Assembly: GCA_024711325.1 (NCBI GenBank)
Contig: JANJTC010000003.1
Coordinates: 248,001 to 312,000, forward strand
DNA from: Bacteriovoracaceae bacterium
GTDB lineage: Bacteria > Bdellovibrionota > Bacteriovoracia > Bacteriovoracales > Bacteriovoracaceae
Length of the DNA stretch: 64,000 nt
Direction of reading: 5' to 3'
This document shows, piece after piece, positions 18,070 to 25,586 of this stretch. Under the pieces are notes generated by a model. It ran no database searches, was not told the origin of the DNA, and was given only the letters and a program-made list of their open reading frames with translations. The translations under genes and the position numbers were made by a program. The first letter of the stretch is position 1. Each line of letters begins with the position of its first letter.

Positions 18070-19104
18070 ATGTCAAAGTCTAATCAACACCTATCTATTC
18101 GTTTACAAAAAGTTATCGCTGATTGCGGAATCACTTCAAGAAGAAAAGCTGAAGGCTATATTCTTGATGGACGTGTGACCGTTAATGACCGCGTGGTGAC
18201 TGAACTTGGGACTAAAGTGAATCCTCATTCAGACACGATCCAGGTTGATGGCGTGAACCTTGAGCTTGCCGCTGTCGATAAGATCTATATCGTGATGAAC
18301 AAGCCTCGTGCCTATATCACCACTCTTTCAGACCCTGAAGGCCGTCCGACAGTCATGGAACTTATCTATGGTGTTAAGGAAAGAATCTTCCCGGTAGGTC
18401 GTCTGGATTATCTCTCTGAAGGTCTATTGATCCTGACTAACGATGGTGATCTGGCCAACATGATCATGCACCCTAAGTATGAAGTTGAGAAAGTGTATGA
18501 AGTAAAAGTTTTTGGCCATGTTAATGAGGCCCTCCTTTCTAAAATTAAGCGCGGAGTTATGACTGAGGATGGTCTACTTAAGCCGAAATCAGTTCGTGTC
18601 ATCGAGCAGCTACCTAATAAGACATGGCTTGAGTTCCGCCTGAATGAAGGTAAGAACAGAGAGATCCGTAAGATTTGTGACGCTGTTGACCTGACGGTTG
18701 ATAAGCTTCGCCGTGTGGCGATTGAAGGATTGAACATTCAGTCTCTTCCAGTTGGACAGTATATGTTCACCACCAGAAAAGAGCTTTTAAAGTCCCTTGG
18801 TCTAAATGAGCATGGTGAGAAGGTTGCTCTTCGTAAGTTCGTTTCTGCTAAGAAAACCCTCAATACCGCTAAAGTTGCCAAAATTGTTTCGGAAACTGCA
18901 CGCCCTGCTAACGATAAAAAGTTTCAAGCTTTCAGAAAAGAGAGCTATTATGAGACTGTTGCTTCAATCAAAGAATTAAAAATGCGGCAGGCAGAAGAAG
19001 AAGCAACCAAGGTAGCCGAAACAGAAGCTCAAGAAAAAGCAGCACGTTTTGCTAAGACCATGAGACCTGCTCCAAAGGCAAAAGGTTATGGAAGTCAGAG
19101 TTAA
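18070..19104 (+). CDS. RluB/RsuA-family pseudouridine synthase
   Basis: The 344-residue protein has an N-terminal S4 RNA-binding domain (RLQKVIADCGITSRRKAEGYI, about residues 10-60). The catalytic domain follows, with VGRLDYLSEGLLILTNDGD (about 110-130), where the aspartate of GRLDYLSEGL is the catalytic residue, and NEGKNREIRKICDAV later. It isomerises uridine in rRNA; RluB modifies 23S U2605 in E. coli. The C-terminal 80 residues are a Lys/Ala/Glu-rich tail. ATG at 18070 is chosen over TTG 18058 because GGGAGT lies 5 bases upstream. The 3' end overlaps the DUF155-like gene by 17 bases. Confidence 0.9.
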   Translation: MSKSNQHLSIRLQKVIADCGITSRRKAEGYILDGRVTVNDRVVTELGTKVNPHSDTIQVDGVNLELAAVDKIYIVMNKPRAYITTLSDPEGRPTVMELIYGVKERIFPVGRLDYLSEGLLILTNDGDLANMIMHPKYEVEKVYEVKVFGHVNEALLSKIKRGVMTEDGLLKPKSVRVIEQLPNKTWLEFRLNEGKNREIRKICDAVDLTVDKLRRVAIEGLNIQSLPVGQYMFTTRKELLKSLGLNEHGEKVALRKFVSAKKTLNTAKVAKIVSETARPANDKKFQAFRKESYYETVASIKELKMRQAEEEATKVAETEAQEKAARFAKTMRPAPKAKGYGSQS

Positions 19105-20194
19105 GAAAGGGAAAATCTTAGTCTACCGAGTTTTTGATATCGGTTCTGAAATTGACCTGGAAAAAGTTGAAGCGCTCTTTGAAGACAAAAAACTTAAAGA
19201 GCGTTTTAAGTTAGATCGTAAACATAACATGTCCCTCATTATTTCGAACTCACCAGTCTCCATTCAGTTGGGGACTGTCGAAATAAACCTTTTGGATGAA
19301 ATTATCCAGGCCGAACTGGTGGCGAAAGTCTGGCACTTCGGTACCGTCTCCCTTTGTTTCCAAATCCCCATTCCTGAAAATACCTCTTGGACCCAGTTAG
19401 TTGAGATCGCCGCGTGGATTGAGAAGCGGGATGAGAAGATTGAAAATCTTGCCCGTGAAAAGGCGAGAGAGTTCCAAAATGATATCAAGTACGCCATTCC
19501 GGTTTTAAATGACTGGATCATGAATGAAGATTATGTGACCTACTTCATTCAGGAAATGGAAGGCCTCCAAGGTTCGCTGTCGACTCTAGTGGATCAAGTA
19601 GACATCACCGCCCTAATCCTGGCCGAATCAAAAGAGATTCTTTCCGATACCCTTAAGAAATCCACTTTGGAAAAAATCTATCAATACTCTAAAGATGACC
19701 TGGTCATCATGGACTGGAACTCGGCCTTAGTAGTTGAGCCAAGTGGTTCGATGGATGTGCCTTTAGTTATCGAGTTTGCCTTAAACCAACTCTTAGAAAT
19801 GCGCTACTACGATGATCTTTTGGATCAGCGTTTGAACACTCTTTATAATGAAGTCGTGGGCCGCAAGAAGGGCCTTCTCTCCAATAAGTACTCGATGCTG
19901 GCCGAAGAAGCGGGCCAGATCTATTTGGAAATTTCCGAGATTGTGGAGAACGTAGAGAACTCTTTTAAAGCAGTGGGGGATTTTTATCTCGCAACTATCT
20001 TTCGAGCGACTTCTAAAAAATTCCGATTTGATGATTGGCAGAAGAGCATTAACGAGAAACTCAATAACTTGGCCGAAGTCTCAAAGCTTCTTCATTCGGA
20101 AGTTAATGAGTCGAGAAATCACTTCTTAGAGATTATTATCATTCTACTTATTACGATTGAAGTTGTGCCGTTTGTTTACGGTCTCTTCAAGTAA
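19088..20194 (+). CDS. RMND1/Sif2-like (DUF155-type) membrane-anchored protein
   Basis: The 368-residue product resembles the DUF155 family known from yeast RMD1/Sif2 and human RMND1. Features are an N-terminal mixed domain, the block AKVWHFGTVSLCFQIPIPEN, a helical region with SALVVEPSGSMDVPLVIEFALNQLLEMRYYDDLLD, and a single C-terminal transmembrane helix (IIIILLITIEVVPFVYGLF). In mitochondria these proteins support translation and membrane organisation; bacterial roles are not established. The start lies inside the rluB-like gene (17-base overlap), implying coupling to a ribosomal RNA modification gene. The family call is from recognition of the overall layout. Confidence 0.7.
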   Translation: MEVRVKKGKILVYRVFDIGSEIDLEKVEALFEDKKLKERFKLDRKHNMSLIISNSPVSIQLGTVEINLLDEIIQAELVAKVWHFGTVSLCFQIPIPENTSWTQLVEIAAWIEKRDEKIENLAREKAREFQNDIKYAIPVLNDWIMNEDYVTYFIQEMEGLQGSLSTLVDQVDITALILAESKEILSDTLKKSTLEKIYQYSKDDLVIMDWNSALVVEPSGSMDVPLVIEFALNQLLEMRYYDDLLDQRLNTLYNEVVGRKKGLLSNKYSMLAEEAGQIYLEISEIVENVENSFKAVGDFYLATIFRATSKKFRFDDWQKSINEKLNNLAEVSKLLHSEVNESRNHFLEIIIILLITIEVVPFVYGLFK

Positions 20195-20503
20195 CTAGTT
20201 GTCCATGTTTTGGATTTTGTTTTCATCGATGACTTCATTTAAGTAATCGACAGCAAATTCCACCGCCTGATCACCATAGGACATCTGTTTGTTCTGGGCC
20301 GAGAAATTAGCGTGCTTAATCAGTTCGGCCGTCTTTTTCAAGAGCTCCGCACTCGATTCAAAGTATTCAGCTTCTTCATCAGAAACCAGTACATGAGCTA
20401 GTAGGGCGTGAATATTTTTAACTAAGCGGACTTGAGTAGTAGAGAGACCTTCTGTATCCAATTTCAATACAACTTCTGTTTCTTTCTTGCTCAAGCTTTG
20501 CAT
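20195..20503 (-). CDS. 102-residue hypothetical soluble protein
   Basis: ATG at 20503 is chosen because AAAGGA lies 5 bases before it; an upstream ATG in frame at 20527 lacks a ribosome site. The product is helical and acidic (MQSLSKKETEVVLKLDTEGL, HALLAHVLVSDEEAEYFESSAELLK) without signal peptide or membrane segment. It is convergent with, and directly abuts, the DUF155-like gene. No family was recognised. Confidence 0.7.
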   Translation of the reverse strand: MQSLSKKETEVVLKLDTEGLSTTQVRLVKNIHALLAHVLVSDEEAEYFESSAELLKKTAELIKHANFSAQNKQMSYGDQAVEFAVDYLNEVIDENKIQNMDN

Positions 20504-20600
20504 AATTTTATCCTTTATGTAGTGCAATCAAAGAGCATATCGGGATATTTCCTAGGAAATTTAGCTATTTATGCTGGACTAAAAGATTACGGGTTTTCCC

Positions 20601-20629
20601 TTTACAAGGTGGGTTAGGGAGAGTATAAC
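20601..20629 (+). promoter_or_regulatory. promoter of the initiator tRNA gene
   Basis: TTTACA (20601-20606), a 17-base spacer and TATAAC (20624-20629) match the sigma-70 consensus at 5 of 6 positions each. Transcription would start about 25 bases before the tRNA. Confidence 0.8.
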
Positions 20630-20659
20630 TACTTTAATTTCCAAGAGTTTTCTTTCAGT

Positions 20660-20736
<77 letters not shown>

Positions 20737-20807
20737 ATTTTTCACACACATACAACAGACAGACACAACGAACCTCACTCAGAGCGTGAATGCATATTCT
20801 ATCCTGA

Positions 20808-20831
20808 CCCCCCTGTCGGATTTTTGGGGGG
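20808..20831. repeat. C6/G6 inverted repeat downstream of tRNA-fMet
   Basis: Six C residues (20808-20813) and six G residues (20826-20831) flank a 12-base loop, about 70 bases after the tRNA. A T-run is inside the loop rather than after the stem, so it is not a classic terminator. Confidence 0.35.
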
Positions 20832-20888
20832 ATTAGTCGCGCCCAATTTTCCGAAGGCACCGCTCGTCTTCTCCTTAGTTTAAAATTT

Positions 20889-20897
20889 TGCTAGAAT
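20889..20897 (+). promoter_or_regulatory. extended -10 promoter directly before the DUF4160 gene
   Basis: TGCTAGAAT is an extended -10 (TGn + TAGAAT). It ends 6 bases before the ATG at 20904, leaving no room for a ribosome site, so the transcript would be leaderless. Confidence 0.5.
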
Positions 20898-20903
20898 CTG
20901 CCT

Positions 20904-21137
20904 ATGCCAACAATCTTACGACAGGATGGGTTTCGTTTTTTCTTTTATAGCCGAGAAGGTAATGAGCCTTCACATATCCATGTTGTAGGCCATGGTGGTG
21001 AGATGAAGGTTTGGTTAGATACTTTAGTTGTAGCAAAAGTATTTAATCTTTCTCCTAAGCATCAAAAAGCGGTGATGCAAATCATCTCGCAAAATCAAGA
21101 GCTACTAATTAAGAAGTGGGAGGAGTTCCATGGGTGA
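20904..21137 (+). CDS. DUF4160 family protein
   Basis: The 77-residue protein starts MPTILRQDGFRFFFYSREG and includes NEPSHIHVVGHGGEMKVWLD, the conserved core of DUF4160. Its members are small proteins usually encoded next to a DUF2442 gene, as here. The pair is often suggested to be a toxin-antitoxin-like module, but no activity is established to my knowledge. The 3' end overlaps the DUF2442 gene by eight bases. It lies just after tRNA-fMet, a common place for accessory genes. Confidence 0.85.
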   Translation: MPTILRQDGFRFFFYSREGNEPSHIHVVGHGGEMKVWLDTLVVAKVFNLSPKHQKAVMQIISQNQELLIKKWEEFHG

Positions 21138-21381
21138 GTTAGCATATAAGATTTCTAATCCTGATGAGCTATCAATCTTAAAACTTACTGTTACTGAAGA
21201 TATGTTAACGGCAACGATCAGTGACGGTCGTATTATCTCTATTCCTGTTGCTTGGTTTGAAAGACTAAGAAACGGAACTCTTGAGCAGCTTAAGAACTTT
21301 GAAATTTCTCCATCTGGTTACGGAGTTCATTGGCCTGATATCGATGAAGACATATCAGTTAAGGCTTTTCTAGGACTTTAG
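21130..21381 (+). CDS. DUF2442 family protein
   Basis: The 83-residue protein contains SDGRIISIPVAWFERLRNGT and ISPSGYGVHWPDIDEDISV, the conserved core of DUF2442, and ends VKAFLGL. It is the usual partner of DUF4160 and overlaps that gene by eight bases. GAGGAG precedes the ATG. It is possibly the antitoxin or DNA-binding partner of a small two-gene module; this is inference from the pairing only. Confidence 0.88.
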   Translation: MGELAYKISNPDELSILKLTVTEDMLTATISDGRIISIPVAWFERLRNGTLEQLKNFEISPSGYGVHWPDIDEDISVKAFLGL

Positions 21382-21389
21382 TTCCATAC

Positions 21390-21515
21390 TCATCTTTCAC
21401 AGAGCAAGCTGTTTCTGAACAGTCCTTCTCTGTCCGTCGCTGTATTTGAAGTTTCAGAATTGGCAGTTACCGTGTAGTCAAAACTCACTGGACCAGGCTT
21501 TTCTTCGACTTTATT
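21390..21515 (-). pseudogene. possible decayed gene fragment without a start codon
   Basis: In the gap after the DUF2442 gene, the minus strand is open for 41 codons ending at a TGA (21392-21390). It reads like secreted-protein sequence (PGPVSFDYTVTANSETSNTA). There is no start codon, and the frame is closed upstream by a TAA. It may be the tail of a decayed gene or chance. Confidence 0.2.
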
Positions 21516-22206
21516 TTACATCAAGAACTTTCATTCTCTGAACGATTAAAATACCACCTAATAAACCATTATGAGTAAGAATGGCCCCCCAAGGAATTTC
21601 CATCCAGGTTCGAATACATTCCAAGGTATTCACTTCTTCTACTACGTGACCTGGCACTCCTGGAACAAAGAAACCTGTCATCATTCCCGATGTAACTCTG
21701 ATGGCCATGTCGTGAAGTTTTTGAAGGATTTCAGGTTCACGTTTAGTGAATTCATACCATGGGCTAAAAAAAAGCTGTTCTACTGTAACGCTAGTGAAAT
21801 TAAAAAACTGAAGATTCCAAAATAGCGCAGTTTGATTTTGATGATAGATAATGACAATGTCTTCTTCCGTCAAACGCTCAAAGACATCAGGATCTGGTAC
21901 TAACGAAAGTTTTACCAATGCCCGCCACAACAATTTTTTTGAATTAATCGCCCTATCACCATTGGCAATAGTTTCTTCATGGATTGTTACGATTGTATGT
22001 AGGAAATCAAGTGCATTTTTTTGAGCGTCTTTGGTCGCCTTATGAAAAAGAGGCAAATCATGAGAAAGAAAAGGAACGATTCTTATTCCTTCGGCTGCTC
22101 CTAAGGCAGAATACTGAAGGGCAAGTGTTCTAAATGTTTCGGCCAAATCTTCAGCGCCTGAAAAATTAGAATCATTCGAGTCACTTTTCATAGCTCTTGT
22201 CATCAT
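21511..22206 (-). CDS. 231-residue hypothetical soluble protein, divergent from XRE regulator
   Basis: The ATG pair at 22206 is preceded by GGGAG with a 3-base gap. The product is helical and soluble, with no signal peptide: AEDLAETFRTLALQYSALGA near the start, a middle rich in acidic and aromatic residues (EDIVIIYHQNQTALFWNLQFF), and a C-terminus with HNGLLGGILIVQRMKVLDVK. No family was recognised. It is divergent from the XRE regulator with only 29 bases between start codons, so its expression is probably tied to that regulator. Confidence 0.65.
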   Translation of the reverse strand: MMTRAMKSDSNDSNFSGAEDLAETFRTLALQYSALGAAEGIRIVPFLSHDLPLFHKATKDAQKNALDFLHTIVTIHEETIANGDRAINSKKLLWRALVKLSLVPDPDVFERLTEEDIVIIYHQNQTALFWNLQFFNFTSVTVEQLFFSPWYEFTKREPEILQKLHDMAIRVTSGMMTGFFVPGVPGHVVEEVNTLECIRTWMEIPWGAILTHNGLLGGILIVQRMKVLDVK

Positions 22207-22227
22207 TAGCTCCCGTGGTGTTATAAT
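22197..22227 (+). promoter_or_regulatory. promoter of the XRE regulator, probably leaderless
   Basis: A perfect TATAAT (22222-22227) ends 8 bases before the ATG at 22236. TTGTCA (22197-22202) is 19 bases upstream of it. AAGG lies only one base from the ATG, too close to act as a ribosome site. Confidence 0.55.
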
Positions 22228-22235
22228 GCTAAGGC

Positions 22236-22571
22236 ATGAGTACCAAAAAGGTCAAAGAGATTGATTTATTACAAGAAGCTATCCAAGCAGGAGATCTGGG
22301 GAATTATCTCAGAGTTGCGAGGGAGAAGGCTGGCCTATCTCAGGGAGATGTTGCAAAAAAATTAAAAATGCAGCAATTCCAGAGTATTTCACAATGGGAG
22401 AGAAATGCTAGTGGATCTGTCCCTATTAAAACTCTTTTGAAGCTGGTTGAGATCTATGCCCTGCCAATTGAAGAAGTTTACGAAGTACTTTTAAAGTATC
22501 AGTCCAAACGAATGGAAGAAAAACTGGAAAGAAAATTTTTCGGTAAATCTAAAAATAAGCGTCTCGCCTAA
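22236..22571 (+). CDS. XRE-family HTH transcriptional regulator
   Basis: The 111-residue protein has a Cro/C1-type helix-turn-helix at about residues 25-75 (LRVAREKAGLSQGDVAKKL ... SISQWERNASGSVPI), then a short helical, strongly basic C-terminus. It is probably a dimeric DNA-binding repressor acting on its own promoter and on the divergent gene starting at 22206. A TATAAT ends 8 bases before the ATG, and no usable Shine-Dalgarno is present. Confidence 0.9.
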   Translation: MSTKKVKEIDLLQEAIQAGDLGNYLRVAREKAGLSQGDVAKKLKMQQFQSISQWERNASGSVPIKTLLKLVEIYALPIEEVYEVLLKYQSKRMEEKLERKFFGKSKNKRLA

Positions 22572-22720
22572 TTTCTCTCTAACTCATTAGAATCAAAATT
22601 TAAATCAAGCATTGTTGTTACTATATATTTTGTGGCGGTGTGCATCTTTACTCCCAGTTATGAGACGTTACTATAAATAAATAAATGTTTATAGTGATAA
22701 AAAATCTAGCAGGAGAGAGA

Positions 22721-23443
22721 ATGAAAAACTTGAGTTTGAAATTCATTGTTATAACAATGATTGCTACTTTTATAGTAGGCTGTGGTAAAGAAGATAGTAG
22801 TAGTACCAGCAGTAGTGCTTTCGTTGTAAAAGGCTCTAGTTCGCAAATGGCTAAACTCCACGCACTCGTCCCATCTGGAAGTCCAACAAGTTTTAAAGTA
22901 AAAATCTATAGTGCTTATATTTCTGAAAATGAAGACTGTTCAAGTCCTGTTCTTCTTAAAAACTTTGGTACTGCAGGTGTTGAATTTGATATGTACTCCA
23001 GTCCGACTTTATTTGGTGCTAACCCTCCTGAAGGAACATACAATTGTTTTATACTTAACATAAGCGATAATATGAAGTTTAAGGCCGACGCCACTGCAGT
23101 CGCAGATCATGTCGGTTGCACAAGCACAACAGTAGAGAATACTTTTGATATATACAGAGATGGAGATACCGATGATGGCCTATGGGTCGATATTGATGGT
23201 AACGGAGTTAATGCTACAGGAAGCGATGCTAGTCCAGGTGCTGATAGTGTTTTTATCTTTGCTTCAACTAATCCCGGTGCAATTGTTTTAGCACACACGA
23301 ATCAGGTTCTGACTCTTGCTACTGCTTTAGTATCTCCTGGACAGACTACTTATTATTGGGATGCTACCGGAGGTGTTGATAATAACAACGATGGCATTAA
23401 CAATTACTGTGGAATTGAAAACGTTGTGACCGGTTTTCGCTAA
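22721..23443 (+). CDS. secreted lipoprotein, function unknown
   Basis: ATG at 22721 is chosen because AGGAGAG lies 5 bases upstream; an earlier in-frame ATG at 22685 adds an unlikely extension. The 240-residue product has a lipoprotein signal (ATFIVGC, lipidated Cys near residue 22) and a Ser/Thr linker. One compact domain follows with KVKIYSAYISENEDC, PPEGTYNCFILNIS and a DGDTDDGLWVDIDGNG segment rich in Asp/Gly. Cysteines are spaced as if paired outside the cytoplasm. No family was recognised. A strong terminator follows. Confidence 0.75.
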   Translation: MKNLSLKFIVITMIATFIVGCGKEDSSSTSSSAFVVKGSSSQMAKLHALVPSGSPTSFKVKIYSAYISENEDCSSPVLLKNFGTAGVEFDMYSSPTLFGANPPEGTYNCFILNISDNMKFKADATAVADHVGCTSTTVENTFDIYRDGDTDDGLWVDIDGNGVNATGSDASPGADSVFIFASTNPGAIVLAHTNQVLTLATALVSPGQTTYYWDATGGVDNNNDGINNYCGIENVVTGFR

Positions 23444-23460
23444 TCGAAATATTACCACTA

Positions 23461-23497
23461 AAATGTAAAACCACTTGATCGGTGGTTTTACATTTTT
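23461..23497. terminator. bidirectional terminator between lipoprotein and SET genes
   Basis: A perfect 14-base-pair stem (AAATGTAAAACCAC / GTGGTTTTACATTT) with a 7-base loop lies between two convergent genes. It has T-rich 3' flanks on both strands. Confidence 0.88.
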
Positions 23498-23509
23498 CGA
23501 TGTTTCCTG

Positions 23510-24181
23510 TTATAGATCTACTTTCGATCGAGTACTCCAATAATTGGTACCATAATAAACAGTCAGTTCCTGATCCGGCAAAATTGATTTATTTGTAACA
23601 TAAAGTGTTCTCCATCTATTTTTATATGGGACATGAACCGTATCACAATTTGGATTTTCGGAGTGATTCACAAAACGGCCAACATTCCCTTTGGCCCTTC
23701 CATCCACTTTTAACATGATTTCATTGCCGTTTGAATCTTTCGGACTTGAATAATAGATCCATGCATAATCAGTATTGGGGAATTTGTTAGTGATGACTCC
23801 GGTATATTCAGCAATGATAGTCCAGGCCGGTATGTAAACATTAGCGAATACTCCAAATCCCATTTCGGGAGAAGAGTACGCCACATATACCCGACGGTCT
23901 TCTGGAAAACCTCCTCTTTCAAGGTAGTGGCCATGAAGATCAATACGTCTTTGTACATTCATCTGCGCGTATTGTGGGTCTTGAGTAATGTCGTGGTTTT
24001 CAAGTAAAGGTAAGACCTGAGGATCAATGACTGAATGTTGGAGATACTCCACTCCAAAAAATTTGGGGAAATCTTCCTGGAAATATTTTGTTCGAGGCTC
24101 TTTTCTCTCAGCTAAGAAATATTCGGCACCAAAATATCTTGAAGAATTTTCCGAGAAATGATTTTTAGTCTGTCCGCTCAT
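23510..24181 (-). CDS. SET-domain protein (putative lysine methyltransferase)
   Basis: The 223-residue protein has a SET domain in its C-terminal half. It shows GFGVFANVYIPAWTIIAEYTG (cofactor-binding start), GNVGRFVNHSENPNC (the RFxNHSxxPN knot) and QELTVYYGTNYW (in place of the usual ELTxDYG, with D replaced by Y). The N-terminal 90 residues contain a duplicated motif, FGAEYFLAERKEP and FGVEYLQHSVIDP. SET enzymes transfer methyl from SAM to protein lysines; bacterial targets are little known. AAGGGG lies 8 bases before the ATG. It has no signal peptide. Confidence 0.88.
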   Translation of the reverse strand: MSGQTKNHFSENSSRYFGAEYFLAERKEPRTKYFQEDFPKFFGVEYLQHSVIDPQVLPLLENHDITQDPQYAQMNVQRRIDLHGHYLERGGFPEDRRVYVAYSSPEMGFGVFANVYIPAWTIIAEYTGVITNKFPNTDYAWIYYSSPKDSNGNEIMLKVDGRAKGNVGRFVNHSENPNCDTVHVPYKNRWRTLYVTNKSILPDQELTVYYGTNYWSTRSKVDL

Positions 24182-24653
24182 CTTAATGCCCCTTTCATAT
24201 GTTTTAAACGAACGATTAGATATCGGTGATTCTAGGATGTTGTCATCTTCATAAAACCCAAAGAAAAAGACGATGCTTAGGATGAGAATAGGTAAAACTT
24301 TTTTTAGATTTGTTATGATTCATACTGCACTGTCATTGCACCTTTCATGATTTAGATCATCTTTGAGTTTGACGGGTAAACCCTTAAGTAAAAATTAAAT
24401 TTGAATCAATTGTCCAAAGTAGGTCATGTGGTGGCCAAGTAAGTCGGAGTTTTTCCATTCACGTTAACTCCTATAAACTCACTTGTTTAACATTGAATTG
24501 AATTTTTTCAAAAAAACATTTTCAAGTTTCAATGCACTCTTTTATCTCGCTTTTTTGAAAAGTTTTTGAAAAAAGTCATCCTTGACGAGAATTTTACAAT
24601 CAACGTAGTTATTCCTCCGTTAGTTTAATCTTAACAACAAAAGGAAGTAAAAA
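24182..24653. promoter_or_regulatory. 472-base intergenic region before the first collagen-like gene
   Basis: No gene is visible. It contains a CRP/FNR-shaped dyad CATGA-N6-TCATC (24346-24361). It also has TTGACG (24582-24587), 18 bases, TAGTTA (24606-24611), then the element TTCCTCCGTTAG (24612-24623). The latter two elements recur at matching distance upstream of the paralog at 35287, so they are probably the promoter and the transcript start. Confidence 0.5.
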
Positions 24654-25535
24654 ATGAAGAGTTTTAAAAAGAGTACAGGGGTTCTTCTGGCAGTTTTATC
24701 AGTCACCTCAACTACGATTCCTCAGAATTTGCAGGCCCAGACTTTGAAGAATTACAAAGCAGAGTTGAGAGTGACGAACAAAAAAATTGCTCATGTCTTT
24801 GACAAGTTTCGCTATGACATGACGGTTGAGTGGGATCAACAAGATCCTTATTTCCGTGAACATGCTCAGAAAGAATTGGAAGATGCTCTATTGAGACTTA
24901 AAGATGAAGGCGTTTCTAATAAAGAAATTATGACCTACATGCAGTCTAATATTTTGGATGGTGCTGCAAAAAGTGGTTATAACCGCATGCTCGCTGCTAT
25001 ATCAACGCAAAATCTTTCAGCAGAAGAAGCTTCAGAAGCGGCCATGAAGTATATGGAGAAAAACTATAAGCAAGGTGTAGGCTTCTCTGGCGGTGGTTCA
25101 GTTTCTTACCGAAGAGTCATGATAATTGCTGGAATTATCATTATTGGTGTTGTGACTTATTTAATCATCAAACACAGTCGTGATGGCCATGATGGTGCTG
25201 ACGGCAAAGATGGTTCTGATGGCAAAGATGGATCAGACGGCAAAGACGGATCTGATGGCAAAGATGGATCAGATGGAAAAGACGGTAAAGATGGTTCCAA
25301 CGGCAAAGATGGGAAAGACGGAAAAGATGGTAACAACGGTAAAGACGGTAAAGATGGTAACAACGGTAAAGACGGAAAAGATGGTAACAACGGTAAAGAC
25401 GGTAAAGATGGTAACAACGGTAAAGACGGGAAAGATGGTAACAACGGTAAAGACGGGAAAGACGGCAACAATGGCAAAGATGGAAAAGATGGAAAAGACG
25501 GCTGGGGATGTGGATTCTTCTGTCACGACTCTTAA
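24654..25535 (+). CDS. membrane protein with collagen-like Gly-Lys-Asp repeat tail
   Basis: The 293-residue protein has a signal peptide (to about residue 29, LQAQ). A helical domain follows (30-150) with [20 protein letters not shown] and [22 protein letters not shown] transmembrane helix spans about 155-172 ([18 protein letters not shown]), and about 36 Gly-X-Asp/Asn triplets run over residues 178-286 (GKD, GSD, GNN), ending GWGCGFFCHDS with two cysteines. Triplets lack proline. It is a close paralog of 35287-36441 and a distant one of 36538-37281. The helical domain is not a family I know. AAGGAAG lies 5-6 bases before the ATG, and a terminator follows. Confidence 0.85.
   Translation: MKSFKKSTGVLLAVLSVTSTTIPQNLQAQTLKNYKAELRVTNKKIAHVFDKFRYDMTVEWDQQDPYFREHAQKELEDALLRLKDEGVSNKEIMTYMQSNILDGAAKSGYNRMLAAISTQNLSAEEASEAAMKYMEKNYKQGVGFSGGGSVSYRRVMIIAGIIIIGVVTYLIIKHSRDGHDGADGKDGSDGKDGSDGKDGSDGKDGSDGKDGKDGSNGKDGKDGKDGNNGKDGKDGNNGKDGKDGNNGKDGKDGNNGKDGKDGNNGKDGKDGNNGKDGKDGKDGWGCGFFCHDS
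25185..25511 (+). repeat. tandem repeat encoding Gly-X-Asp/Asn triplets
   Basis: Nine-base codon triplets dominate. From about 25315 to 25480 they are organised as a 27-base unit coding for GKDGNNGKD, repeated about six times with mostly synonymous third-position changes. The repeat also opens long spurious frames on both strands. Confidence 0.9.
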
Positions 25536-25551
25536 TTACTAATTAATTATG

Positions 25552-25573
25552 GCACCCCTTAGGGGGTGCTTTA
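25552..25573 (+). terminator. terminator after first collagen-like gene
   Basis: GCACCCC / GGGGTGC with loop TTAG, followed by TTTAAT. It is about 17 bases after the stop codon. Confidence 0.75.
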
Positions 25574-25586
25574 ATATACTTCAATA

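Noticed and set aside
20740..20903. Attachment-site repeat of the tRNA-fMet 3' end
   Set aside because: I looked for a second copy of the T-arm/acceptor end downstream and saw none by eye.
25185..25511. Regular repeats that could be taken for a CRISPR array
   Set aside because: Units are contiguous codon triplets inside a good reading frame, without unique spacers or cas genes.
25157..25542. Long open frames on both strands across the first repeat (Leu/Pro/Ser-rich, Val/Phe/Ile-rich, Lys/Met/Thr-rich)
   Set aside because: They are alternative readings of the 9/27-base repeat; composition is extreme and there are no ribosome sites.
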